A DNA stretch of 64,000 nucleotides. Origin: Pedobacter caeni. Its GTDB lineage: Bacteria > Bacteroidota > Bacteroidia > Sphingobacteriales > Sphingobacteriaceae. A program made the position numbers and the translations under genes. Shown here piece by piece: positions 48,632-57,030 of the stretch. The notes beneath the pieces were generated by a model that had not been told where the DNA came from, searched no databases, and saw nothing but the letters and a program-made list of their open reading frames with translations. Numbering within the stretch: position 1 is the first letter of the stretch; each line of letters starts with the position of its first letter. The stretch spans positions 868,001 through 932,000 of the forward strand of contig NZ_FQUQ01000004.1 in the NCBI RefSeq assembly GCF_900129215.1. Reading direction: 5' to 3'.

Positions 48632-50146
48632 TTAATTTTTCAGACCGGTAAAGGTAGTTACACTTTGAGCAGGGACATTCAAAGTAAAGCTACCATCGGC
48701 GCCAACATTTACAGGGCTTCCCTGTTGCCAGTGTGCAGTATTGTTTCCTGTTGTTTGGTAACCTGTCAGCGTACCTGCAGAAAAGCCTTGTAAGCGCAAG
48801 CTGCAAGTCAGCTCCTGATTGCCGGGATTAATCGCCACAATGCTAAACTTTCCTGTAGCCGGATCTTTGTAAGCTGATACTTTCAGATCTGAATTGTTTT
48901 GAACACTTGCCCCAAAGCGGAAGTATCCTGCCCGTACATAACGGGAGAACTGCCCCATTACATCATAGGTTTTAGGGAAGTCCAGAGAACCATCTGCATT
49001 GGTACAGATCAGCGATTCGTTATTTCTGATGGCCAGCATTCCAAGCCAATACACAAAAGCATTGACATTACACTCTGCCATGAATTTATGCATGCTCGTA
49101 GCCAGCTTCAAGCCACCGGTAATGGTGTTATCATAAGTACCCCCATCGTCGGAAGTTTCGGTCATCCATACCGGTTTATTTCCTGTTGCAAAATTCCAGG
49201 TTGCCGGACTCTGGTTTAATCCCCTGTTTCCAACAATCAGGTCTCCGATCTCTACATAGCCATGACCGGCAAGAATATCCACATTGCTTTTATCCATTCC
49301 TGCAAGGAAACTATTTGCCGTTCCCCATGCCGCATTTTCAGACGATAAGATTTTGGTGCTGCTCAGGCCCTGCTGGTTTAAGGCAGGCCTTAAATTATTG
49401 CTGATAAATTCTCCGAGATGTGCGGAGTTCCAGTAAGAGGCATCCCAGTCGGAAAATACATTCTCCGGTTCATTGGAAGGCGATATTGCATAAAAGTTAA
49501 TCCCTTCATTTTGATAAGCTTTGGCAAAACCGGCAAGATATTTTGCAAAGGCCGTGGAACTGGTACTGAAGTTTAATCCATTAAACCATTTTGCACTTTC
49601 ACTGCTGGGATTGGTTTTCATAGAAAGTGGCGGAGTCCAGGTACTGGCAAAAGTGATCGGAACCTGATACCGTTCTTTTATTTTTTTTAAGATCCACAAC
49701 TGGCCTAAATGCTCTTTCTGAACAGCTGTAAGGGCCTGGTAAGCACTACTATTTACATCAACATCAATATCTACCCCTGCCGGCCTGATGGTCACTACAC
49801 CCGTTTGCTGGTTAAACCCATAGGTATGAAGTACTTTTCCACGAACCATGTTCAGGTGTAAGCCGTTCTCGCCCCAGAGATAGGACAGAATACTATCGCG
49901 TTTCTGCGATTCAAAAAAAGGAACAATCCTTCCGCCGAAGGCACCAAAGCCATCGATGCGCTGAAAGGTTTGATCCCAGTTTACAGTGATTGCAGCAGTT
50001 CCGGCCGCTGCAGCAGCGGCCATTTCTTTTGTTTTCAGACGGCTTACATCCGACAGCAGGTCTTCTGTAGACTGCTGCTTGCAACTTCCCGCAACGACAA
50101 TGGTTGCCATCACTAAAAAGTTAATTTTCAGGTTCTTGTAATTCAT
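48632..50146 (-). CDS. GH30-family glycoside hydrolase lipoprotein
   Basis: The 504-residue protein has a lipoprotein signal (lipid cysteine C22 in VVAGSCKQQ), an alanine-rich linker, and a GH30 (beta/alpha)8 barrel with a side beta domain. Motifs are FQRIDGFGAFGG at the start, FASTWTPPLSMK, the acid/base glutamate in SPSNEPEN and the nucleophile glutamate in WMTETSDDGG. A C-terminal beta domain ends the chain (VAINPGNQELTCSLRLQG). GH30 enzymes cut beta-glycans such as glucuronoxylan, beta-1,6-glucan or glucosylceramide; the subfamily is not certain. It lies between the sigma and anti-sigma genes and supports a glycan-use role for the locus. Confidence 0.88.
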   Translation of the reverse strand: MNYKNLKINFLVMATIVVAGSCKQQSTEDLLSDVSRLKTKEMAAAAAAGTAAITVNWDQTFQRIDGFGAFGGRIVPFFESQKRDSILSYLWGENGLHLNMVRGKVLHTYGFNQQTGVVTIRPAGVDIDVDVNSSAYQALTAVQKEHLGQLWILKKIKERYQVPITFASTWTPPLSMKTNPSSESAKWFNGLNFSTSSTAFAKYLAGFAKAYQNEGINFYAISPSNEPENVFSDWDASYWNSAHLGEFISNNLRPALNQQGLSSTKILSSENAAWGTANSFLAGMDKSNVDILAGHGYVEIGDLIVGNRGLNQSPATWNFATGNKPVWMTETSDDGGTYDNTITGGLKLATSMHKFMAECNVNAFVYWLGMLAIRNNESLICTNADGSLDFPKTYDVMGQFSRYVRAGYFRFGASVQNNSDLKVSAYKDPATGKFSIVAINPGNQELTCSLRLQGFSAGTLTGYQTTGNNTAHWQQGSPVNVGADGSFTLNVPAQSVTTFTGLKN

Positions 50147-50360
50147 GGGGATATTTAATTTTAGTTTTTCGTATACCTAAATATATTTCAACCATCAGCG
50201 CTTTTTAAATGGTTTTCAAGCATAAGCCGATGATTTTTTTGCATAAAGCATCAGCAGCCTTAAACAGGTTCAACGCATCAGGGACCTACGAAATACTTAA
50301 CGGACAGGAACCACAGGAGTACTATGGCAAAAAGAGCATTTTTAGAAACTTAACAGGAAT

Positions 50361-50903
50361 TTAATGGAAGGGATATATCGACTTCAGTCTTTTTAAGGCA
50401 CTGCTGATTTGGTTCTTAACCGTTTGTGAGGAAATGGAGAGCCGGCCGGCAATTTCATTTATGGAAAGGTCTTCTTCCCTGCTCATTAAAAAGACCTTCC
50501 GCATTCCTGCCGGCATATTTTGTATTTCCAGTTGCAGGTATTGTGCGGTATCCTTGGAAGCAAATTGCTCAAAAAGTGAATGGTCAACCTCATCACTCAC
50601 TTTCACAAATTCTACATCGTGTTTAATGCGGAGGGACTGGCGGCGGTTCAGGTCGGTCAGTTTATTTTTTAAGATGATGTAAATATATCCGATAAAAGTA
50701 GTGGTGATCTTAAGGGTATGCCGCTTCATCCAGATCACCATAAAGAGGTCATGAACCACGTCCTTTGCCTCTTCCCGGTTATTGAGCTTCTTACAGGCAA
50801 TCGCATATACCACATCCCAATAGCGCGCATAAATTTCATTAAATGCATCGTCATTGTCTTGTTTCAGTAAGGCCAGCAATGCCGGATCTGTAAGCGATTT
50901 CAA
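50361..50903 (-). CDS. ECF sigma factor (Bacteroidota FecI-like)
   Basis: The 180-residue sigma factor has region 2 (DAFNEIYARYWDVVYAIACKKLNNREEAKDVVHDLFMVIWMKR) and region 4 (MPAGMRKVFLMSREEDLSINEIAGRLSISSQTVKNQISSALKRLKS). The start must be TTG at 50901-50903, since an in-frame stop lies five codons upstream and no ATG precedes region 2. It should be held inactive by the FecR protein and released when SusC binds its substrate, to transcribe the SusCD operon. A TACTTTTG element at 50957-50964 (minus) may be its promoter. Confidence 0.93.
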   Translation of the reverse strand: MKSLTDPALLALLKQDNDDAFNEIYARYWDVVYAIACKKLNNREEAKDVVHDLFMVIWMKRHTLKITTTFIGYIYIILKNKLTDLNRRQSLRIKHDVEFVKVSDEVDHSLFEQFASKDTAQYLQLEIQNMPAGMRKVFLMSREEDLSINEIAGRLSISSQTVKNQISSALKRLKSIYPFH

Positions 50904-50956
50904 TAAAGTTTGGTCTTAAGTGGTTGTATTTGGTGATACAATATATAAATTTATTG

Positions 50957-50964
50957 CAAAAGTA
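50957..50964 (-). promoter_or_regulatory. -7 box of the ECF sigma gene
   Basis: Minus-strand TACTTTTG fits TAnnTTTG, 53 bases before the TTG start at 50903. No properly spaced -33 element. Confidence 0.4.
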
Positions 50965-51033
50965 AAGGAATAGAAAAATACCTTCCTTACCCGCACCATT
51001 AAGTTTTCATTAAATCTTAACCACCTTTAGCCC

Positions 51034-51390
51034 TTATTCCTGAAGCTGTAAGACAATTTTCCGGACGTGTTCCCGGTTTTCATTCCCCCATTGGTCTAAT
51101 GCCTGGATGATAGGTAATGTACTTTCTCCCAGCTCAGTAAGGTAATATTCTACTCTTAGGGGAAGTCCTGGATAAATCTTTTTACAGATAAGCCCATACG
51201 CTTCCAGTTCGCGGAGTTGCATATTGATGACTCTTGGTGCTGCCACATCAATAGCAGCATGCAGCTCACTGGGCCTTCTGATTCCTTTGTTTATACCATC
51301 TATGATACATGGCTTCCATTTTCCACTCAATACTTTCATGGAAATATTAATTCCACATTCCAGGTCTTCCGGTATTTTTCGCTCGTACAT
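51034..51390 (-). CDS. HxlR-family transcriptional regulator
   Basis: The ATG at 51388-51390 (MYERKIPEDLECGINISMKVL) is the family start; an in-frame GTG two codons upstream is less likely. The 118-residue winged-helix protein has LSGKWKPCIIDGINKGIRRPSELHAAI, PRVINMQLRELEAYGLICKKIYP and YYLTELGESTLPIIQALDQWG, all standard HxlR parts. Members sense aldehydes, quinones or redox stress and usually control a divergent oxidoreductase. That is the arrangement here, with a perfect palindrome in the shared promoter region. Confidence 0.93.
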   Translation of the reverse strand: MYERKIPEDLECGINISMKVLSGKWKPCIIDGINKGIRRPSELHAAIDVAAPRVINMQLRELEAYGLICKKIYPGLPLRVEYYLTELGESTLPIIQALDQWGNENREHVRKIVLQLQE

Positions 51391-51447
51391 ATGCACAGAT
51401 TTTATCCTCCAATGTATAAAATATTTATTTCTGGTGCTCCTTTAGCA

Positions 51448-51463
51448 GGGAATAATTATTCCC
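51448..51463. promoter_or_regulatory. 16-bp perfect palindrome, likely HxlR operator
   Basis: GGGAATAATTATTCCC is fully self-complementary and lies 57 bases before the HxlR start and 83 before the divergent reductase start. Size and position suit a dimeric winged-helix regulator. Confidence 0.6.
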
Positions 51464-51546
51464 CCACTGAATCCATTTTCCCTTATTTTATCGCAATAGA
51501 ATTCTGTTGAATTTTGTCTGCATCAAATCTGATTAAAATTAAAAAG

Positions 51547-52428
51547 ATGAAAACAGAAAACAACAAAGTGACCGTTATAGGACTGGGTTCAATGGGAATA
51601 ACCTTAGCCCGTTTATTGTTACAAAAAGGATATCAGGTAAGGGTATGGAACCGTACTCCTGAAAAAGCAGCAGAATTAGTTAAGGAGGGGGCCATTCTGA
51701 CCAGAGATATTGCCGAAGCGATTACGGCAAGTCCGGTAATTGTAATTTGCGTTTATAACCATGAGGCTACTCAAAACATACTCCGCACCAAAACAGTTGA
51801 AACACTGCTTGATGGAAAATTACTCCTGCAACTGAGTACCATCAGCCCTAAAGAAGCCATCGAAAGTGAATCATGGGCAGCAGAACATGGCGCCAGTTAT
51901 ATCAACGGAGGCATTCAGGCAGCACCAACACAAATGGGACAACCCGATACGCCCATCCTGATTTCCGGAAAAGAAAGGACTTATCTTGCGGTTGAACCTG
52001 TACTGAAAGTTTTTGGTGGGGCCATTAGTTATCTGGGAGAAAAAATTGCCGCATCACCCACAGTAGACCTCGCTACCCTCTCCTATATATATGGAGCATC
52101 TATCGGTTTCTTCCATGGAGCCAGAATTATAGAGTCACAAGGAATTTCGGTGGCAGATTACGCAAACATTGTGGCAGGAATCAGTCCTTCTTTTGGTGCA
52201 TTTTTAAAACATGAAGGGCATATGATTCATACAGAAAATTATGCCATTACCGAAAGTCCGCTACGGATCTCCGTAGAAGCGACAGCCAGGCTGGAGCAAA
52301 CAGCCCTTGAAGCAGGCATCAATTCTGAATTTCCTGCTTTTGCTGCAGCACTGTTTAAAAAAGCACATGTTGCAGGTTATGGAGATCAGGAAGTTGCCGC
52401 CATCATTAAGGTCCTTCGGGAACAGTAA
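51547..52428 (+). CDS. imine-reductase-like NAD(P)-dependent oxidoreductase
   Basis: The ATG at 51547 gives 293 residues; the frame begins 11 codons earlier. The N-terminal Rossmann domain carries VIGLGSMG (G12-x-G14-x2-G17) and VRVWNRTPEKAAEL, where the arginine after the second strand points to NADPH. The C-terminal helical domain has SPTVDLATLSYIYGASIGFFHG, matching the conserved aspartate helix of imine reductases/reductive aminases in the beta-hydroxyacid dehydrogenase superfamily. It reduces a C=N bond or a related substrate. It is divergent from the HxlR regulator and probably controlled by it. Confidence 0.82.
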   Translation: MKTENNKVTVIGLGSMGITLARLLLQKGYQVRVWNRTPEKAAELVKEGAILTRDIAEAITASPVIVICVYNHEATQNILRTKTVETLLDGKLLLQLSTISPKEAIESESWAAEHGASYINGGIQAAPTQMGQPDTPILISGKERTYLAVEPVLKVFGGAISYLGEKIAASPTVDLATLSYIYGASIGFFHGARIIESQGISVADYANIVAGISPSFGAFLKHEGHMIHTENYAITESPLRISVEATARLEQTALEAGINSEFPAFAAALFKKAHVAGYGDQEVAAIIKVLREQ

Positions 52429-52512
52429 CGAATGGATAATCTCATTTTACAGGTATAGAATCTCATTTTAAATGACCGGATAAATCCCCAATTTTGTTAG
52501 GTTTAAAAACAA

Positions 52513-53409
52513 ATGACAAAAAGCAGCCTAAAGAACATCGGAACCGGCATATTATTTTCTATGCTCTGGGCTTCTGCATCTGTAGCTACCAAATTTGGGG
52601 TGCAGTCTGCATCTCCGTTAATCCTGGCAAACATCCGCTTTTTCCTGGCCGGCCTGGTCTTGCTGGGCTTTTGCTATGGATGGGGAGGCCGGAAGGTATA
52701 CCGCCTCCCAAATGCATTGGAATGGAAGCAACTGGCCATCTTTGGGCTATTAAATACAACGCTTTATCTGGGCTTATATGTATATGCGATGAAATATACG
52801 GCTGCGGGAATCGGAAGCCTCGCCGTATCGACCAATCCATTACTGATTGTCCTGTTCTCTTCCTGGCTCATCGGCCGTAAACCATCAATCGCCGAGATAT
52901 TCAGCATCATTCTGGGAATGACCGGGATTGCCTTTGCCACCTATCCTTTACTCCATGATCACAGTACCAGCTTAATCGGGATCTCGCTGCTGATGCTCAG
53001 TATGGTGATCGTTTCTTTTGCCAGTGTTTACTACGCCCGGATCAAATGGACCCTCCCAAACCTGTTAATCAATGGCTGGCAGGTGACCTTAGGAGGATTA
53101 TTCCTCTTCCCTTTCACCTGTGCTTTCGGAAATCTCCAGTCTTTTCGCCCTGACCATACCTTCTGGTATTCCGTCCTCTGGCTCAGCCTTGCCGTTTCCG
53201 TGATTGGCCTGATCTGCTGGTTTTATCTGCTCAAATTAGATACGGTAAAAGCTTCTTTATGGCTGTTTCTATGCCCGTTATTTGGTTTCTTTTATGCCTG
53301 GTGGCTCATGGATGAACCCATCACCTGGTATACCGTTTGTGGCACTTTGCTGGTCATTCTTGGTCTTTATATCGGACAACGCCAGCGACAACGAAAACAA
53401 ATATTATAA
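52513..53409 (+). CDS. EamA-family (DMT) transporter
   Basis: The 298-residue protein has ten membrane helices in two EamA repeats. The first begins ILFSMLWASASVATKFGVQSASPLILANIRFFLAGLVLLG and the second LIGISLLMLSMVIVSFASVYYARI, with KYTAAGIGSLAVSTNPLLIVLFSSWLIGRKP at the end of the first and WLMDEPITWYTVCGTLLVILGLYIGQ at the end of the second. These are drug/metabolite exporters, often of amino acids or small aromatic compounds. It follows the imine-reductase-like gene by 84 bases on the same strand. The C-terminus is basic (RQRQRKQ). Confidence 0.88.
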   Translation: MTKSSLKNIGTGILFSMLWASASVATKFGVQSASPLILANIRFFLAGLVLLGFCYGWGGRKVYRLPNALEWKQLAIFGLLNTTLYLGLYVYAMKYTAAGIGSLAVSTNPLLIVLFSSWLIGRKPSIAEIFSIILGMTGIAFATYPLLHDHSTSLIGISLLMLSMVIVSFASVYYARIKWTLPNLLINGWQVTLGGLFLFPFTCAFGNLQSFRPDHTFWYSVLWLSLAVSVIGLICWFYLLKLDTVKASLWLFLCPLFGFFYAWWLMDEPITWYTVCGTLLVILGLYIGQRQRQRKQIL

Positions 53410-53477
53410 CAACTATTTTACTGCCTGCACAATAAAATATGTTAAAATATGTTAAATAGATATAAATACCCAGGATT

Positions 53478-53564
53478 ATGAAAGCGATAAAGTTAGTTTT
53501 ATTCACAGGGCTGATCATCAGAAAACTCGGGCTAACCAAAATCTATTACTGGTTCAATAAGTAA
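53478..53564 (+). CDS. possible 28-residue hydrophobic peptide
   Basis: A short frame from ATG at 53478 to TAA at 53564 encodes MKAIKLVLFTGLIIRKLGLT and a tail YYWFNK. It has a hydrophobic core with basic ends, like small membrane peptides or type I toxin-like products. It lies in the 250-base gap between the EamA and M13 genes, preceded by two direct AAAATATGTT copies at about 53437-53455. There is no supporting promoter or conservation evidence, so it is only a candidate. Confidence 0.3.
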   Translation: MKAIKLVLFTGLIIRKLGLTKIYYWFNK

Positions 53565-53659
53565 TATTTTCATTAAGAATATTATTTGTTAAACAGGATT
53601 TCCTAAATTGATCCCATTGATGGATTAATACCCCCTCATACTATTAACTTATTATACTT

Positions 53660-55693
53660 ATGAACATAAAACTGAAAAGCTATTTTGCAGCTTTGGGGAT
53701 TTTGGCTGCGAGCTATTCTGCACAGGCACAAGCTCCCACCAAATTTATAGATCCTGCAAATATGGATCTATCTGTAAAACCAGGAGACGATTTCTATAAA
53801 TATGCCAGTGGTACCTGGATCAAAAATAATCCTGTTCCTGCCAAAGAAACCCGTTGGGGAAGCTTTAACGCCCTTCGTGATTTTAACATCAATGCCGTTA
53901 AAGGCCTGGTTGAAGATGCAGCAGCAGATCAATCTGCTCCTGCAGGTTCGGTTAAAAAACGTGTTGGTGATTTCTACACTGCGGCAATGGACAGCCTTAC
54001 CATTGAAAAACTGGGTTATACACCCATCAAAGCAGACCTTGCAAAAATTAAACTGATCAAAGACATTCCGGGAGTTTTAGACCATGTGGCTTATCTGCGT
54101 ACCACAGGGCTTGCGGCACCTATGTTCAGCTTCTTCATCGGACAGGACAGAAAGAATGTAAACAAATACCTGGCCCAACTCGGACAAGGAGGAACAACCC
54201 TACCCGACCGCGATTATTACCTGAAAGACGACAGCAGGAGTGTAAAGATCAGGGAAGCTTACCAAACTTACATGACCACCCTGTTTACCTTAACGGGAAG
54301 TTCAGCAGCCGAAGCAAGCAAGAAAGCATCGGCCGTCATGGCCATTGAAAAACAACTTGCTGAAGCACAAATGGCAAGAGTAGAAATGCGCGATCCGCAT
54401 AAAACATACAACAAATTTACAGTTACCGAATTCAGCAAAACTACTCCGGGGTTAAACTGGAATACCATGCTTCCTAAATTTAAGGTAACCGGACAGGATA
54501 CCATTTTAGTTTCTTCCCCTAAGTTTTTTGCCGGTCTGAACGGAATGCTGAAAAGCGTTTCCCTGGCAGACTGGAAAACTTACCTGGAATGGAACATTTT
54601 AAAATCGGCAGCGCCTAACCTGAGCTCCCCTTTTGTAAATGCAACCTTTGCCTTTACTCAGGCACAAAGCGGACAAAAGGTACAAACACCAAGGTGGCAA
54701 AGGATGTCTCAGCTTACAGACGGGACGATAGGAGAACTTTTAGGTCAGCTTTATGTGGCCAAATATTTCAAGCCTGATGCCAAAGTACGCATGACAGAGC
54801 TGATCAGTAACCTTAGAAAAGCATTTGAAATCAGGATTAAAGGACTGGACTGGATGAGCGATGCCACCAAGGAAAAAGCATTGGCAAAACTGCATGCTTT
54901 TGTACCAAAAATCGGTTATCCTGAGAAATGGAAAACTTATGATGGACTACAGATCGGCCGTACCACTTATCTTCAAAACTTACGTAACTCAGGTGCCTGG
55001 GCATATAAAGAAATGATCGATCAACTGGGTAAACCAGTAGACCGTACCCGTTTCGGAATGACCCCACCAACAGTAAATGCCTATTATAGTCCAACCATGA
55101 ACGAGATTGTATTCCCTGCCGGAATCCTTCAGTTCCCATTCTTTGACCCGAATGCTGATGACGCTGTAAATTACGGTGGAATCGGTGCGGTAATCGGACA
55201 TGAGATGTCACACGGATTTGATGATTCAGGTAGCCAGTACGATAAAGATGGTAACCTGCGCAACTGGTGGACACCGGAAGACAAAGTTAAATTTGAAGCA
55301 AAAACAAAAGCACTGGGCGAGCAATTTGATGCCTATACTGTATTGGATACCATTCATGTAATTGGTAAACTGACCATGGGCGAAAACATTGGTGATCTGG
55401 GTGGATTAAATGCAGCATATACTGCTTTCAAATTAACCAAACAAGGTCAGTCTGAAGAGAAAATTGATGGCTTTACCCCTGATCAGCGTTTCTTCTTATC
55501 ATGGGCACAGGTATGGAGAGGAAATGTGCTGGATGAAACCGCAGCACAGCTGATCAAAACGGATCCACACTCGCCAGGCCCTTACAGAACCATTGGTGCT
55601 CCGGTAAATATGGACGCGTGGTACAAAGCATTTGATGTGAAACCAGGTGATAAACTATACAAAAAACCCGAAGACAGAATCAGAATGTGGTAA
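53660..55693 (+). CDS. M13-family zinc metallopeptidase (neprilysin-like)
   Basis: The 677-residue protein has a signal peptide (MNIKLKSYFAALGILAASYSAQA) and then the PepO/neprilysin fold. The N-terminal M13 domain has PGDDFYKYASGTWIKNNPVPAKETRWGSF. The catalytic domain holds HEMSH at 514-518, with E515 as the base and H514, H518 as zinc ligands, the third ligand E575 in GENIGDLGGL, and NAYYSPTMNEIVFPAGILQFPFFDP upstream. The end, NMDAWYKAFDVKPGDKLYKKPEDRIRMW, is the usual C-terminus. It cuts peptides in the periplasm or outside. The gene is monocistronic and ends before a strong terminator. Confidence 0.95.
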   Translation: MNIKLKSYFAALGILAASYSAQAQAPTKFIDPANMDLSVKPGDDFYKYASGTWIKNNPVPAKETRWGSFNALRDFNINAVKGLVEDAAADQSAPAGSVKKRVGDFYTAAMDSLTIEKLGYTPIKADLAKIKLIKDIPGVLDHVAYLRTTGLAAPMFSFFIGQDRKNVNKYLAQLGQGGTTLPDRDYYLKDDSRSVKIREAYQTYMTTLFTLTGSSAAEASKKASAVMAIEKQLAEAQMARVEMRDPHKTYNKFTVTEFSKTTPGLNWNTMLPKFKVTGQDTILVSSPKFFAGLNGMLKSVSLADWKTYLEWNILKSAAPNLSSPFVNATFAFTQAQSGQKVQTPRWQRMSQLTDGTIGELLGQLYVAKYFKPDAKVRMTELISNLRKAFEIRIKGLDWMSDATKEKALAKLHAFVPKIGYPEKWKTYDGLQIGRTTYLQNLRNSGAWAYKEMIDQLGKPVDRTRFGMTPPTVNAYYSPTMNEIVFPAGILQFPFFDPNADDAVNYGGIGAVIGHEMSHGFDDSGSQYDKDGNLRNWWTPEDKVKFEAKTKALGEQFDAYTVLDTIHVIGKLTMGENIGDLGGLNAAYTAFKLTKQGQSEEKIDGFTPDQRFFLSWAQVWRGNVLDETAAQLIKTDPHSPGPYRTIGAPVNMDAWYKAFDVKPGDKLYKKPEDRIRMW

Positions 55694-55738
55694 CACATAT
55701 TGACACATAGACTTCTATACATATAGATATCTATATAC

Positions 55739-55768
55739 AAAAAGGCATCATGAAAATGATGCCTTTTT
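55739..55768. terminator. bidirectional intrinsic terminator
   Basis: AAAAAGGCATCAT (55739-55751) pairs with ATGATGCCTTTTT (55756-55768) around GAAA. It lies between the convergent M13 and MmcQ/YjbR genes. Confidence 0.92.
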
Positions 55769-55770
55769 GT

Positions 55771-56106
55771 TTACTTATACTTTTCCTGAAGTTTCTTACT
55801 GAGTTTAGCCACTACAAATGCCCTGGAATCGGAAACCCTTCTTTTGAGTTCATCCTCCGGCATTACTTCCAGACCATCTACCCTGATCCATTGTCTTTTT
55901 GCCATATGTGAAGCCTGTTGGATTCCAGGCCTGCCAACCAGTCCATCAAATTCCTCGGGGTCACATTTAACAGAAAAGCTTCCGTCTTCCAAAGAAATGA
56001 TCACATACATTTTTTCTTCCACCATAAAACAAAGATGCCCCCATTTCATGCCTTCGGTAGTTCCGTTTAAAGTCAGGCAGTGTTCCCTGAATGTTTCGAT
56101 ATCCAT
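55771..56106 (-). CDS. MmcQ/YjbR family protein
   Basis: The 111-residue protein matches the MmcQ/YjbR family: MDIETFREHCLTLNGTTEGMKWG, then LCFMVEEKMYVIISLEDGSFSVKCDPEEFDGLVGRPGIQQASHMAKRQWIRV, and a C-terminal helix with SDSRAFVVAKLSKKLQEKY. It has the CyaY-like fold and is often called DNA-binding by homology, without a firm function. The start ATG at 56104-56106 is the family start. It is divergent from mnmD with 59 bases between starts. Confidence 0.9.
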   Translation of the reverse strand: MDIETFREHCLTLNGTTEGMKWGHLCFMVEEKMYVIISLEDGSFSVKCDPEEFDGLVGRPGIQQASHMAKRQWIRVDGLEVMPEDELKRRVSDSRAFVVAKLSKKLQEKYK

Positions 56107-56165
56107 ATATCAACAATTAATTCCCTGCAATTTAAAAAATCTTATCTTGCGGTTCATCTTTAAAA

Positions 56166-56828
56166 ATGAATAAAATAACCATAACTGCCGACGGCTCGAA
56201 TACCTTATACAACGAAACGATTGGCGAACATTACCACTCCAAACACGGCGCTTTACAGGAAAGCAAACATGTATTTATTGATGCAGGTCTGAAACACGTA
56301 GCTGCCGGAAGAAACGACATTGCCATTCTGGAAATCGGGTTCGGCACCGGACTTAATTTCCTGCTCAGCCTTGCTCATGCCGTGTCAGAAAAACTGCAGC
56401 TTAATTATACCGGGATTGAGGCTTTTCCTCTGGAAACAGCAGAGCTGAAATCTACCGGATATGATCAGTACGTACCCGAAGAAATCTGGAATAGCCTGGA
56501 AACAAATTACCTTTCCGCTTTAAAAGCGCCGGTATCACTTTTCCCGGATCAGCAGTTGTTCATTCCACATACTACGCTCGATCAGTTTCAAAGTCCGCCG
56601 CAGTTCGACCTGATTTATTTTGATGCTTTTTCGGTACAGCATCAACCCGAAATGTGGTCTGATGAAATCATTGCACATACCTGCAGTTTCCTTAAACCAG
56701 GTGGCACTTTTGTGACCTATGCGATCACCGGAAAATTGAAACGTGCCTTAAAAGCCAATGGCTTCAGCATTGAAAAACTTCCCGGAGCACCCGGAAAAAG
56801 GGAAATGCTGAGAGGGACAAAGTTGTAA
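56166..56828 (+). CDS. mnmD: MnmD-type tRNA (mnm5s2U34) methyltransferase
   Basis: The 220-residue protein is the stand-alone methyltransferase half of E. coli MnmC. It has the opening GSNTLYNETIGEHYHSKHGALQESKHVFIDAGL, the S-adenosylmethionine loop ILEIGFGTGLN, and FDLIYFDAFSVQHQPEMWSDE with the catalytic aspartates. It completes 5-methylaminomethyl-2-thiouridine at the tRNA wobble position from the aminomethyl form. Absence of the FAD oxidase half of MnmC is normal in Bacteroidota. Its short C-terminal end (KLPGAPGKREMLRGTK) is typical. Confidence 0.92.
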   Translation: MNKITITADGSNTLYNETIGEHYHSKHGALQESKHVFIDAGLKHVAAGRNDIAILEIGFGTGLNFLLSLAHAVSEKLQLNYTGIEAFPLETAELKSTGYDQYVPEEIWNSLETNYLSALKAPVSLFPDQQLFIPHTTLDQFQSPPQFDLIYFDAFSVQHQPEMWSDEIIAHTCSFLKPGGTFVTYAITGKLKRALKANGFSIEKLPGAPGKREMLRGTKL

Positions 56829-56867
56829 TCAACCGGGTTTACAATTCCATCCCCCGTTCCGGAGTTG

Positions 56868-56912
56868 GGAAAATATTCAGGAAAGCCGCCAAAATATTCA
56901 GAAAAGTCAGCG
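56868..56912 (+). repeat. short direct repeat AAAATATTCAG
   Basis: Two copies of AAAATATTCAG followed by a purine and AAAG occur about 21 bases apart (near 56870 and 56891) in the 202-base gap between mnmD and the aldo/keto reductase. No gene is seen in this gap. Confidence 0.4.
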
Positions 56913-57030
56913 AAATGTTTAATTCCTGTTTTTCTTCCTATTTTCCAGTAAGAAGCTAGATATTGTGGAACAAAATCATCCCGGTGTTGTTAATCATCCT
57001 ACGTTCCCAACATCATCATATAGCTACAAA

